Assembly: GCF_002879885.1 (NCBI RefSeq)
Contig: NZ_PNYA01000025.1
Location: 56,751-120,750, forward strand
Direction: 5' to 3'
Length of the DNA stretch: 64,000 bases
Source: Trinickia dabaoshanensis
Lineage (GTDB): Bacteria > Pseudomonadota > Gammaproteobacteria > Burkholderiales > Burkholderiaceae
Part shown: positions 1 through 7,789 of the stretch, piece by piece
Position numbering within the stretch: position 1 is the stretch's first letter
Layout: each line of letters starts with the position of its first letter
Translations under genes and position numbers: made by a program
The notes under the pieces: model-generated
What the model was told of the DNA's origin: nothing
The model's database searches: none
The model's input: only the letters and a program-made list of their open reading frames with translations

Positions 1-1216
1 CGCATCGTTACCCCGGGCCTTTCACCGGCTCGCCTGGTCCAACCTCGCCGCGCAATGCGCCGAGCAAATCGGCCTCGCGGCAACTCCGATCGTCGCCGTC
101 TTCGCGCTTGGCGCAGGCGCCGGCCAGACCGGTTGGCTTCAAACCGCGCAGACCATGCCGTTTCTGGCGCTGTCGATCATCCTCGGCGTTTGGGCCGATC
201 AAACCTCTCGTCAAAAGCTCATGGCCTGCGCCGAAGCCGTGCGCTGCGCGGCGCTGCTCGCCGTCCTGGCCGCACTCGTGGCCGGTCAGCTGTCGTTACC
301 GTTGCTGGCGGTTTGCGGCTTCATCGGAGCCTGCGGCACGGTGGCCTATAAGGTAGCGGCACCATCGCTCATTACAGCCTTGGTCGAACGCGACGCGTGG
401 GCCACGGCTAACGGCCGCATCGAGCTTGCTCGTAGTGTTGCGTACTCGGCGGGACCCGCGCTGGGCGGACTCCTGGTCGGCGTGGTCGGTGCCTCAGCCG
501 CTTTCCTCGCGGCAGCCGCGCTGTCCGCCTCGGCAGTGTTTCTGCTTGCCAAGATCGGCGAGCCCGAGCGAGCGCCTGCCCTTCGGCGAAGGTTCCTCTC
601 CGAACTGCGCGAGGGTGCCGCCTTCGTCGCCGGCAATGTCCTGCTCCGGGCCATCGTTGCGACGGCCGTCTTTTTCAACATCGGCTTCTTCGTCATTCAG
701 GCCGTGTACGTCCCCTATGCCAGCCGGCAACTCGGGCTCTCAGCGACCGGCGTCGGCATCACGCTGGCGGCCTACGGCGCGGGCATGGTCGTGGGCGCCC
801 TATCCGCACCGAAAATTTCGCGCTTGCTACCCTTTGGCCGGGTGCTCATCGTCGGGCCGTTGTGCGGGCTCGCCGCCTCGTTGACGCTGTGCGCCACCCT
901 TCTCGTGCCTTCGCCATGGATCGCGGCCGCCGCCTACTTTCAACTCGGCTTCGGCCCGATCCTGTGGGTCATCAGCTCGACCACATTGCGTCAAGCAATC
1001 ACACCCCAATCGATGCTCGGACGCGTCTCGGCCCTGATCAGCACCGCCACGTATGGCTCGCGTCCGCTTGGCGCCTTGATCGGCGCAACACTAGGCGGCG
1101 CGGCGGGCGCTCGTCCTTGCCTCGTCGTGGCGGTCGCGGCATTCGCCATCCAAGCGCTCATCATCTTGCGCTCGCCCGCCGCGCGCCTCGCCAAACTTCC
1201 CGATCACATCGAATAG
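1..1216 (+). CDS. MFS transporter, EntS-like exporter family (5' partial)
   Basis: The reading frame is open from base 2 to the stop at 1216 and begins in mid-protein, so the true start lies before the window. About 404 residues are visible, nearly a full-length 12-helix MFS protein (400-430 residues). The first visible residues (around AWSNLAAQ..EQIGLAA) and the following hydrophobic segments resemble the MFS_3/EntS group, which exports siderophores or drugs. Repeated glycine-rich helices and small-residue motifs such as YGAGMVVG support a permease. An ATG at 155 is open but would remove the first helix, so it is unlikely to be the start. It converges on the next gene across 149 bases. The substrate cannot be told from sequence. 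Confidence 0.85.
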   Translation, partial: ASLPRAFHRLAWSNLAAQCAEQIGLAATPIVAVFALGAGAGQTGWLQTAQTMPFLALSIILGVWADQTSRQKLMACAEAVRCAALLAVLAALVAGQLSLPLLAVCGFIGACGTVAYKVAAPSLITALVERDAWATANGRIELARSVAYSAGPALGGLLVGVVGASAAFLAAAALSASAVFLLAKIGEPERAPALRRRFLSELREGAAFVAGNVLLRAIVATAVFFNIGFFVIQAVYVPYASRQLGLSATGVGITLAAYGAGMVVGALSAPKISRLLPFGRVLIVGPLCGLAASLTLCATLLVPSPWIAAAAYFQLGFGPILWVISSTTLRQAITPQSMLGRVSALISTATYGSRPLGALIGATLGGAAGARPCLVVAVAAFAIQALIILRSPAARLAKLPDHIE

Positions 1217-1365
1217 CGGAGCAAACGCGGCTCAAGCGCGACCGGCTAGCGCCTTATCGAACGCCCCATCCGACCCATGCGAGGACCGCCGACAGTCGAC
1301 CGCTCCAAGGAACAACGGCACGGTTAGACGAAGCCCCGCTCCAATGGCCGGCGCTGCGTGCCGCA

Positions 1366-1842
1366 TCAAACCAGCGCCGGTTTGGTCACCATCAAAAAGT
1401 AGACGATGACCATGGCGACGAATGCCGGGTAGCCGAGCCATTCCCATGTCCGCGCGTAAGTCCAATACGTCAGCGGCAACGACGCATCGCCTCGCTCCGC
1501 GCAATCCGCGGCAATGCGCGTCATTTGAATCTGAATCCAGACAACAGGTAACCAACACAGCCCCGCAATCACGTAAAGCGCGACGGATGCAACCACCCAT
1601 GGCGTGTTCCAAGGCCAGCCCGCGGTATGCACGAGCCACAATCCCGATATCGGTTGAAACAGAACGGCCGGTGTCGTGAACCACCAGTCGGCACGCACGA
1701 CCAAGCGGGACACAGCGGCGATGGCTTGAACGGAACCCGTGCGGTTGATGAAGAACAAATAGAAAGCACTGCCGAATCCCGTACCGACAAGCAGTACCGA
1801 AGACAAAATGTGCAATGTCTTGACGAGCAAATAGGCATTCAT
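1366..1842 (-). CDS. DUF2269-like integral membrane protein
   Basis: A 158-residue protein with four predicted membrane helices, starting MNAYLLVKTLHILSS. The pattern of a histidine in helix 1 and small hydrophobic helices fits the DUF2269 family, whose function is not established. Its ATG overlaps the TGA of the upstream SDR gene (ATGA, bases 1839-1842), so the two are translationally coupled. The coupling, together with the DoxX-like membrane domain in the partner, suggests a joint membrane or redox role; that is inference. The longer frame running up to 2379 is only the shadow of the upstream gene. Confidence 0.8.
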   Translation of the reverse strand: MNAYLLVKTLHILSSVLLVGTGFGSAFYLFFINRTGSVQAIAAVSRLVVRADWWFTTPAVLFQPISGLWLVHTAGWPWNTPWVVASVALYVIAGLCWLPVVWIQIQMTRIAADCAERGDASLPLTYWTYARTWEWLGYPAFVAMVIVYFLMVTKPALV

Positions 1843-3104
1843 GCCCGCGTCTCCTGGCTGAATAGAATGAAAAGAATCGCGAGAATCGGCACGTTCTTCA
1901 GAATCGGCGCGAACGGCTCGATCAGGAATTCGGGAAGTACCACCGCAATCAGAAGCGTGTAAGCGGCGATGAGCGTGGCCTGCACGAGCCAAAGCACCCT
2001 CCCCGGCTTGATCAACGTGGCCATGCCGAACGCGAGATCGAGCGCGCATGCGCCATAGAGCGCGACGTGAGCGGCAAAGCCGTGCAATCCGAATCGGCTC
2101 AATCGTTCGAGGCTCGCCGCTTGTGGGTACGCGACGGCACTCACGAACGCGGTCCCGATCCATACGATCGCCAGCGCAATGCGAAGCAACAATGCATGCC
2201 ACCCGGCAAGCGCCTCGATTCGCGAACTGCGCGCTTCGCCGGCGCCGATAAATGTCTCGATACCGCGCGGTGTTCGCCCCAATGCCGTCGCGAACGGCCC
2301 CGGCGCTGCGGTATTTCCACGCTGCAGCATCCGCCATGTATCGGGCGTCAACATCGCGCCGGGCACCTTGGCACCGCAAGCCGCGCTAATACGCATCACT
2401 GCGGGCGCAACTCGCACCGAAAACGCAGCAGGCAGTCCCATCGATTCACGATAGATCTTCAACATCTCGCGATACGTCACCTCGGTGGCGCCTACCGCCT
2501 CGATACACGAGGATGAAACCGTGCCACTCGAGTTCAACAACTTTGCAACGAGATCGCAGAGATCGTCGATATGGACAGGTCTCAGAACTTGCTCGCCGCC
2601 CCCGGGTAGGAAGTGAACCGGCACGCTCGCCAAAGCGCGAAAAAAACGCGCCGACGTCCCTTGCGAGCCGTACACCAACGCAGGCCGAATGACATGCGCC
2701 TTTGCGGGGCCCTCGTCCGATAACAGAAACTCGTCGGCCCGGCACTTGCTAGCGAAGTACGGAGTCTCGCGCGATTGCGCGCCCAGCGCCGAGATCTGAA
2801 CCACATGCCGCACGCCTTGCAGACGGCAGGCCGTGAACAGCGCAATCGGTGCCTCGGCGTGCATGCGCGCGAACGTCTGCGGGCCTCGCTCGACGATGAT
2901 GCCCGCCGCGTTGACCACGGCATCGATCCCCCGCAGTTTGTCGAGCCAAGCTTCCACGGTGACGTCCGTGGCGTAGTCGATAGCGACGTCTCCCACGCGT
3001 TCGGCTCGCCGCACGCCGCGCACGACTTCATGTTCTTCGTCCGACAGTCGCCGGCAAATCGCACTGCCGATAAAGCCGCTCGCCCCGCACACCAAAACCT
3101 TCAT
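1839..3104 (-). CDS. SDR family NAD(P)-dependent epimerase fused to a DoxX-like membrane domain
   Basis: 421 residues. The N-terminal 290 or so form an extended/atypical SDR: a Rossmann fingerprint GASGFIG at residues 7-13, NAAG at about 65-68, a serine at 105 and a YFASK catalytic Tyr116/Lys120 pair. The last 115 residues contain four hydrophobic helices of the DoxX_3-like type. This fusion is found in proteobacteria, but its substrate is unknown. The gene is coupled by ATGA overlap to a DUF2269-like membrane gene and lies downstream of a GbsR-type regulator with a matching inverted repeat in the intergenic space. The simplest reading is a regulator-controlled membrane-bound oxidoreductase pair. 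Confidence 0.85.
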   Translation of the reverse strand: MKVLVCGASGFIGSAICRRLSDEEHEVVRGVRRAERVGDVAIDYATDVTVEAWLDKLRGIDAVVNAAGIIVERGPQTFARMHAEAPIALFTACRLQGVRHVVQISALGAQSRETPYFASKCRADEFLLSDEGPAKAHVIRPALVYGSQGTSARFFRALASVPVHFLPGGGEQVLRPVHIDDLCDLVAKLLNSSGTVSSSCIEAVGATEVTYREMLKIYRESMGLPAAFSVRVAPAVMRISAACGAKVPGAMLTPDTWRMLQRGNTAAPGPFATALGRTPRGIETFIGAGEARSSRIEALAGWHALLLRIALAIVWIGTAFVSAVAYPQAASLERLSRFGLHGFAAHVALYGACALDLAFGMATLIKPGRVLWLVQATLIAAYTLLIAVVLPEFLIEPFAPILKNVPILAILFILFSQETRA

Positions 3105-3180
3105 GACGCGCTCCTACTTGGTTGGCGCCGACGTGAACCTGCCGTCGCGCGCGACATCCTCTCTATCCATTCGCTTTTAC

Positions 3181-3208
3181 AGTTATTTCTGTAAAGAGAG
3201 AAATTACT
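3181..3208. promoter_or_regulatory. Inverted repeat, probable GbsR operator upstream of the SDR gene
   Basis: AGTTATTTCT (3181-3190), 8-base spacer, then AGAAATTACT (3199-3208): 10-bp arms with one mismatch, about 75 bases before the SDR start. The same AGTTATTTCTG word occurs upstream of the regulator gene itself (3795-3805). The AT-rich repeat stands out against the GC-rich surroundings. Assignment to the neighbouring regulator is inference. Confidence 0.6.
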
Positions 3209-3213
3209 ATCGC

Positions 3214-3239
3214 AAAAAAAAAAACGGGCCGTCGGCCCG
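3214..3239 (-). terminator. Rho-independent terminator of the GbsR-family gene
   Basis: On the minus strand a 6-bp GC stem (bases 3239-3234 with 3230-3225, 3-base loop) is followed directly by eleven T residues (3224-3214). It begins 14 bases beyond the stop of the regulator gene at 3253. Confidence 0.85.
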
Positions 3240-3252
3240 CCATGCCAGCGCA

Positions 3253-3783
3253 CTACGTCTTGCTTCCACGAACCGTCCGACTGATGCGCGCCCCGATACC
3301 CAGTGCCTTCATCAATGTTTCGGGCTTCAGTCGCAGCATCTCGTCGGCCCATGTGGTCAACGTTTCGAGAAATTCCATCGTCTCCTTGATCCGCTGCGCG
3401 CTTTCCTTCGGCTCCTGCGTCAACTCGGGACTCATCAAACAGTCGCGCAATACGGTCAGCGTCGGGTCGATCTCGCGTTGACGCCGCCCTTCCACGATCA
3501 ACCGAAACAACTCCCAAACGTCGGTGGACGTCTGGAAATGGTCGCGCCGGTCGCCAATCGTGTGCGCCACGCGCACGAGGCGCCATGCCTGCAATTCCTT
3601 GAGGCTCGTACTGACATTCGAACGCGCGACCGAAAGCGTTTCCGCGATCTCATCGGCCGCCATCGGCTTACCGGCCAGAAACAACAACGCATGAATCTGA
3701 GCAACGGTGCGATTCACCCCCCACCGCGAGCCCATTTCGCCCCAATGGAGAATGAATTTTTCGGAAACAGGTGTGAGGTTCAT
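3253..3783 (-). CDS. GbsR/MarR family transcriptional regulator
   Basis: 176 residues, the usual size of GbsR-type winged-helix regulators. The N-terminal segment (KFILHWGEMGSRWGVNRTVAQ) and the helix-turn-helix region at about residues 42-75 (ADEIAETLSVARSNVSTSLKEL) are typical. GbsR proteins often repress osmoprotectant or membrane-related genes. It lies upstream of the SDR-DoxX gene on the same strand but is separated from it by a strong terminator, so the downstream genes should have their own promoter. Matching AGTTATTTCTG repeats lie at both promoters, which suggests autoregulation and control of the SDR gene (inference). Confidence 0.85.
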   Translation of the reverse strand: MNLTPVSEKFILHWGEMGSRWGVNRTVAQIHALLFLAGKPMAADEIAETLSVARSNVSTSLKELQAWRLVRVAHTIGDRRDHFQTSTDVWELFRLIVEGRRQREIDPTLTVLRDCLMSPELTQEPKESAQRIKETMEFLETLTTWADEMLRLKPETLMKALGIGARISRTVRGSKT

Positions 3784-3794
3784 AGGGCCAATAT

Positions 3795-3830
3795 AGTTAT
3801 TTCTGACATTTCAGTCAAGACAGAAATTTA
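3795..3830. promoter_or_regulatory. Inverted/direct repeat upstream of the GbsR gene, probable autoregulatory operator
   Basis: AGTTATTTCTG (3795-3805) and CAGAAATTTA (3821-3830) are inverted arms ATTTCTG/CAGAAAT with a 15-base spacer that holds a further half-like word (TTTCAGTCA). The site starts 12 bases upstream of the ATG at 3783. It shares its left arm exactly with the repeat at 3181. Confidence 0.55.
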
Positions 3831-3870
3831 AAAAGTCAAAAGCCCTACGCACGGGGCCCTGTGCCGTGAC

Positions 3871-4947
3871 CTACCCTCGCACCGAGAGCGCCCGCACACC
3901 GCCGTCTCGAGCGCTACCGCCTTCCAGCAGCGCTTCATAGACGTCCACGTACTCGAGCGCCATGCGCATGCTCGTGAAGCGGGTTTCGAAGACGGTCCGG
4001 CAACGGCGTCGATCGATCGCGCCCAAACGCGCGATCGCATCGACCGCGGCATCCGCGTCGTCCACGATGTACCCCGTCACTCCATCGTCGAGCACTTCCG
4101 GAACCGCGCCGCAACCAAACGCAATGGTCGGCGTGCCGCACGCCATCGCCTCGATCATGACCATGCCGAACGGCTCCGGCCACTGAATCGGAAAAACCAG
4201 CGCGCGCGCTTTGGACAGCAATTCGATCCGCGCTTGGCCGCCCACCTCCCCCAAATAATCGACGGTATCGCGGTTGGCCTCGATCAACGGCGCGATCCGC
4301 TCTTCGAAATACTGCTTTTCGCCGGGATGCACCTTGGCGGCCATCTTCAGTCGCACCCCGGCCCGGCGCGCGATGTCGATCGCAAGATCGGGCCGCTTTT
4401 CGGGCATCATTCTGCCGAGAAATAGTAAGTAGTCCTCTGGATCTTCACACAGCCCGAAAGCCTCTTCGGGCAAACCGTGATGAATCGTCGCTTGCCAATT
4501 CGCCCAAGCAATCGGCTCTCGCTGGCAGTTCGATATCGACACGAGCGGCGCCTCGGAAAACTCACGGAGCAACGGGCCATGATCGGCCGGTAACAGGCGC
4601 CCATGCAGGGTCGTGACATGCGCGCACGGCAGGCGGCGCGCCGAAGGGAAGTACAGCGGGTCCGTATGAAAATGGACGACGCCGAAACGCCCGGCCCGTT
4701 GGACCACGGCTTCCACTTCGCGCACGTGATGCGTCAGCGTGTCCCATACCGCGGCGTCCCGCCACAATCCGCGCTCACAGATGGGGACGAGTTCGGCCGA
4801 GGTCGTCGAATCGGCGGTCGCGAATAGCGTGACATGGTGCCCGAGCGCGACCAGGGCCTCTGTCAGGTAATGAACAACGCGTTCCGTGGCCCCATATCCA
4901 TAGGGCGGCACCGATTCGTACAACGGCGCGACTTGGGCAATACGCAT
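3871..4947 (-). CDS. Glycosyltransferase family 4 protein
   Basis: 358 residues, GT-B fold. The N-terminal start MRIAQVAPLYESVPPYGYG followed by ATERVV is typical of GT4 enzymes that transfer sugars from nucleotide donors. Further motifs are HFHTDPLYFP, a TLHGRL block, FLGRMMPEKRPDLAI (start of the donor domain) and an EPFGMVMIEAMACGTP E-x7-E motif near residue 265. I chose the ATG at 4947 because GGAGG precedes it by seven bases and the family begins there; the frame extends to 5082 without homology. It is divergent from the HpaR-like gene. No polysaccharide locus surrounds it, so acceptor and product are unknown. Confidence 0.85.
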   Translation of the reverse strand: MRIAQVAPLYESVPPYGYGATERVVHYLTEALVALGHHVTLFATADSTTSAELVPICERGLWRDAAVWDTLTHHVREVEAVVQRAGRFGVVHFHTDPLYFPSARRLPCAHVTTLHGRLLPADHGPLLREFSEAPLVSISNCQREPIAWANWQATIHHGLPEEAFGLCEDPEDYLLFLGRMMPEKRPDLAIDIARRAGVRLKMAAKVHPGEKQYFEERIAPLIEANRDTVDYLGEVGGQARIELLSKARALVFPIQWPEPFGMVMIEAMACGTPTIAFGCGAVPEVLDDGVTGYIVDDADAAVDAIARLGAIDRRRCRTVFETRFTSMRMALEYVDVYEALLEGGSARDGGVRALSVRG

Positions 4948-5143
4948 CGATAGGCCTCCACGTCCAACGAATTTTCCGCGATCGCACCCTCGATAGGCGC
5001 GCGGCGCAGCGTGAGGGCAGATGCACGAGCCGTGCCCGTGTCTGCCCCGCGGCCGTTGCGCGCACATGCGCAATGACGCCAAGGCCCCGGCTCCCGCGGC
5101 AGGCTGTTAATATGCCCGGACGCCAATCCCTTCTTCCGCCATC

Positions 5144-5635
5144 ATGACGCGTACGTTCGATCACCGGAATCTGGCCATGCTGTTGTTGCAGGCGCGCGAG
5201 GCGCTAATGGGCGTATTTCGGCCGATCCTGAAGGACTTTTCGCTGACGGAGCAGCAATGGCGAATACTTCGCACGCTCGATGAAGCGCCGCGCAACGAAC
5301 TCGAAGCGGGCCAAATCGCCAAGTTGTCGTGCATTCTGAGCCCAAGCCTCACCGGGGTGCTCGATCGAATGGAGCGCGACGGGCTCGTGTCCCGTGAGCG
5401 GCCACCCGAGGACCAGCGCAAGTGGATCGTCGGCTTGACCCCGAAAAGCCGCGCGATGATCGCGCAAATCCGGCCGCGGGTCGATGCACAGTACGCGCTG
5501 CTCGAAACGCGCCTGGGCCAGCCGATGCTCGAGGACATCTATCATCGCCTCGATACGCTGATCGAAGCGGTGCCGGCCGGTCAAGATAACGGTGACACGA
5601 TGGCGGCCGCTTTGGTCAAGGAGCCCGGCCTGTGA
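5144..5635 (+). CDS. MarR family regulator, HpaR-like
   Basis: 163 residues with the MarR winged-helix pattern. A conserved opening (RNLAMLLLQAREALM), LTEQQWRILRTL, a recognition helix in LSPSLTGVLDRMERDGLV and the wing arginines in ERPPEDQRKW match the HpaR subgroup, which represses homoprotocatechuate catabolism. No hpa catabolic genes lie beside it here, so the target is uncertain. Its TGA overlaps the GTG start of the next gene (GTGA), indicating one transcript. The HpaR identity is a family resemblance and should not be read as proven function. Confidence 0.8.
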   Translation: MTRTFDHRNLAMLLLQAREALMGVFRPILKDFSLTEQQWRILRTLDEAPRNELEAGQIAKLSCILSPSLTGVLDRMERDGLVSRERPPEDQRKWIVGLTPKSRAMIAQIRPRVDAQYALLETRLGQPMLEDIYHRLDTLIEAVPAGQDNGDTMAAALVKEPGL

Positions 5636-6225
5636 CACACCTCGTTTTTATCTGCGGCCACGCCGGCACCGGTAAGACGACGATCGCCAAGCGCCTCGTC
5701 GGCTCGCTCATGCGCGAGACGGGCGAAGCGTTCTGTCTGCTCGACAAAGACACGCTCTACGGGCGCTACAGCGCCGCGGCAATGGGTGCATTGACGGGCG
5801 ATCCCAACGATCGCGACAGCCCGTTATACCTCGAGCATCTCCGTGACCCGGAATACCAGGGGCTCCTCGATACTGCCAGGGAAAACCTCGAGTTGGGCGT
5901 CGGCGTGATCGTAGTCGGGCCGCTTTCGCGCGAAGTACGCGAGCGCAAGCTCTTCGATCGCGCCTGGCTGGGCATCGGAGCCGATATCGAAATTCGGATC
6001 GTCTGGGTCTACACGTCGGAAGAAACGGCGCATGCCCGCATCGTCGCGCGTCACAATCCGAACGACGCCTACAAGCTCGCGCATTGGGACGAATACCGGC
6101 AGCGCCGTTTCGTTCCGAGCGGATCGGCGCGCGAGGGTCTCATCATGTTCGACAACACGGCGCCGACGGCAGCCGAATTCGACGCGCTCTTACGCAACGT
6201 ATTGAAACCGGCCGGGAACAGCTGA
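5632..6225 (+). CDS. AAA/P-loop kinase-like ATPase
   Basis: 197 residues with a Walker A P-loop (GHAGTGKTT, residues 8-16) directly after the N-terminal strand, as in small-molecule kinases of the AAA_33/shikimate-kinase-like fold. LLDKDTLYGRY resembles the acceptor-binding segment. VYTSEETAHARIVARHNPND carries arginines expected of a lid. Translation starts at GTG 5632, overlapping the stop of the MarR gene. The substrate is unknown. The tight coupling to a ligand-responsive regulator suggests the two act on the same pathway, which is inference. Confidence 0.7.
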   Translation: MTHLVFICGHAGTGKTTIAKRLVGSLMRETGEAFCLLDKDTLYGRYSAAAMGALTGDPNDRDSPLYLEHLRDPEYQGLLDTARENLELGVGVIVVGPLSREVRERKLFDRAWLGIGADIEIRIVWVYTSEETAHARIVARHNPNDAYKLAHWDEYRQRRFVPSGSAREGLIMFDNTAPTAAEFDALLRNVLKPAGNS

Positions 6226-6260
6226 AAGCGGAAATTGCGCAATCGCTTGGCGGGAGGTTC

Positions 6261-6288
6261 GCCACGCATGCGCTGGCGCATGCGTGGC
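6261..6288. repeat. 13-bp perfect inverted repeat
   Basis: GCCACGCATGCGC (6261-6273), TG, GCGCATGCGTGGC (6276-6288). It lies 35 bases after the stop of the P-loop kinase gene, in the 239-base convergent gap before the lysine-dehydrogenase-like gene. There is no T-tract on either strand, so it is not a classical terminator. It could still end transcripts or be a cruciform or REP-like element. Confidence 0.6.
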
Positions 6289-6386
6289 TGCCCTCTTCTT
6301 CGAGCGGCATTCTCGAGGCCCTGCTCAGTGCCGCTTCTTCTTCGCGGCGCGCCGCATGGCGCCGCCGCTCTCTCAGGCCGCCCTCG

Positions 6387-6405
6387 GTCCGGCGTTGCGC
6401 CGGAC
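6387..6405. repeat. Small perfect hairpin in convergent gap
   Basis: GTCCGGCG (6387-6394), TTG loop, CGCCGGAC (6398-6405). It is 60 bases downstream of the minus-strand stop at 6465. There is no poly-T tail, so its role is unclear. Confidence 0.4.
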
Positions 6406-6464
6406 GGGCGATCGTCTCCCTCGGCTGTCGGCCGCGGCTGTGGCTATGGCTGTGCCCCCAATCG

Positions 6465-7562
6465 TTAGGCCGCCACCATCGTGTCGAGCGTCGCGCCTTC
6501 GTACAGACGGCCGAATCGGTTATCGAGAAACTCGACGAGCGAGACTTGCTCTTGCCGCACGAAGCCGTTTTGCGGCAGCTTGCCTTCGCGGAACAAGTCG
6601 AGCACCGCGCACATGGCGCCCGCCGTCGTGATTTGAATCGCGCTCATAGGCATGCCGCACACCGTCTTCGCGAAGATCTTGCGCGTGAAGACGTCTTGCA
6701 CCAATTGACCGTTGCGCATGCCCGTCACCGTCACGAAGATCAACACGACGTCTTGCGCGGTGGACGGCACGGCACGGCGCATGATCGTCTTGAGCGTGTC
6801 GCGGTCTGTCGCCAGACGCAGATCTTCGAGCAAGAACTTCACGAGGTCGCGGTGGCCCGGATAACGCACCGACTTGTAATCGAGCGTTTCGACGCGGCCC
6901 GACAGCGTCTCGCACAGCGTACCGAGACCGCCCGACGTGTTGAACGCCTCGTATTCGGTGCCGTCGAGCGAAAAATGCTCGAGCCCTTCCAGCGGCTGCA
7001 CCCATTGCGTACGCGCGTCGCGGATCGCTTCGCACGGTTGGCAATATTCGTTGATCAGGCCATCGACGCTCCAAGTCAGGTTGTACTTGAGCGCGTTGGT
7101 CGGAAACTCGGGCAGCGCCCCGACCCGCATCTTCACTTCGCGCACTTCCGAAAAGCGCTGGGCGAGTTCGTGCGCGGCAATGCCGATGAAGCCGGGCGCG
7201 AGGCCGCACTGCGGCATGAACGCGTGCGAGGCGCCGTCGGCGAGCGAGCGGATCGCATGCGTGGCACGCACGTCTTCGGTCAAATCGAAATAATGGACGC
7301 CCGCCGCCTTGGCCGCACCGGCGACATTCACGGCCAGGTAGTACGGCAGCGCATTGATGAGCACGTCGAAGCCTTCCACCGCCGCGCGAATCGCATTCGT
7401 ATCGGCCGAATCGACGCGTTGCGTCGCAATGCCCTGCGCGGCCAGCTTCTCGAGCGCAACGCTATCGCGATCGAACGCCACGACTTCGTAGTCGCCGGTC
7501 TCACGCAACATATGGGCGATGGTATGGCCGATCAGCCCTGCACCGACGATGGCTACTTTCAT
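6465..7562 (-). CDS. Saccharopine dehydrogenase family protein (lysine 6-dehydrogenase-like)
   Basis: 365 residues. A Rossmann motif VGAGLIG is at residues 6-12; VDSADTNAI and LINALPYYL continue the dinucleotide domain, and HYFDLTED is typical of the saccharopine-dehydrogenase superfamily. Length and order fit L-lysine 6-dehydrogenase-type enzymes, which oxidise free lysine at the epsilon amino group, rather than the two-substrate saccharopine enzyme. AAGGAG six bases before the ATG supports the start. An Lrp/AsnC regulator gene sits upstream on the same strand, as often seen for amino-acid catabolic enzymes. The exact substrate is uncertain. Confidence 0.75.
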   Translation of the reverse strand: MKVAIVGAGLIGHTIAHMLRETGDYEVVAFDRDSVALEKLAAQGIATQRVDSADTNAIRAAVEGFDVLINALPYYLAVNVAGAAKAAGVHYFDLTEDVRATHAIRSLADGASHAFMPQCGLAPGFIGIAAHELAQRFSEVREVKMRVGALPEFPTNALKYNLTWSVDGLINEYCQPCEAIRDARTQWVQPLEGLEHFSLDGTEYEAFNTSGGLGTLCETLSGRVETLDYKSVRYPGHRDLVKFLLEDLRLATDRDTLKTIMRRAVPSTAQDVVLIFVTVTGMRNGQLVQDVFTRKIFAKTVCGMPMSAIQITTAGAMCAVLDLFREGKLPQNGFVRQEQVSLVEFLDNRFGRLYEGATLDTMVAA

Positions 7563-7690
7563 GCGCTTCTCCTTCGTTTCATGTTTCGCGTTGTTGTGAT
7601 CGTTATGCGCGGGTGCACGCCATGAGCGCGCCGTCGCGTTCGAAACAGTTTAGGAAGGTGTAAAAACGGAATATACGACCAAAATGCTGC

Positions 7691-7756
7691 GTTTCGACGT
7701 GACTTTTCGACGAAACGTCGGAACCCCACTACATTTCGTCGAAACGTGTCTTCGAA
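7691..7756. promoter_or_regulatory. Cluster of TTTCG(A/T)CGAAACGT repeats, probable Lrp-type binding region
   Basis: Overlapping direct and inverted copies occur in 66 bases: GTTTCGACGT (7691-7700), TTTTCGACGAAACGTCG (7704-7720), ATTTCGTCGAAACGTG (7733-7748) and TTCGAA (7751-7756). CGAAACGT recurs at 7711 and 7740. The cluster lies between the Lrp gene stop (7790) and the dehydrogenase start (7562). Helically spaced repeats in front of a catabolic gene next to an Lrp gene suggest its binding region (inference). Confidence 0.55.
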
Positions 7757-7789
7757 GGCCCTGCAGCGGGCCGGACGAGGCCCGGGATT

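Noticed and set aside
6084..7625. Long plus-strand open frame (513 residues) over the lysine-dehydrogenase-like gene
   Set aside because: It is the antisense of a gene with a clear Rossmann motif and has arginine/histidine-rich composition typical of a high-GC shadow frame.
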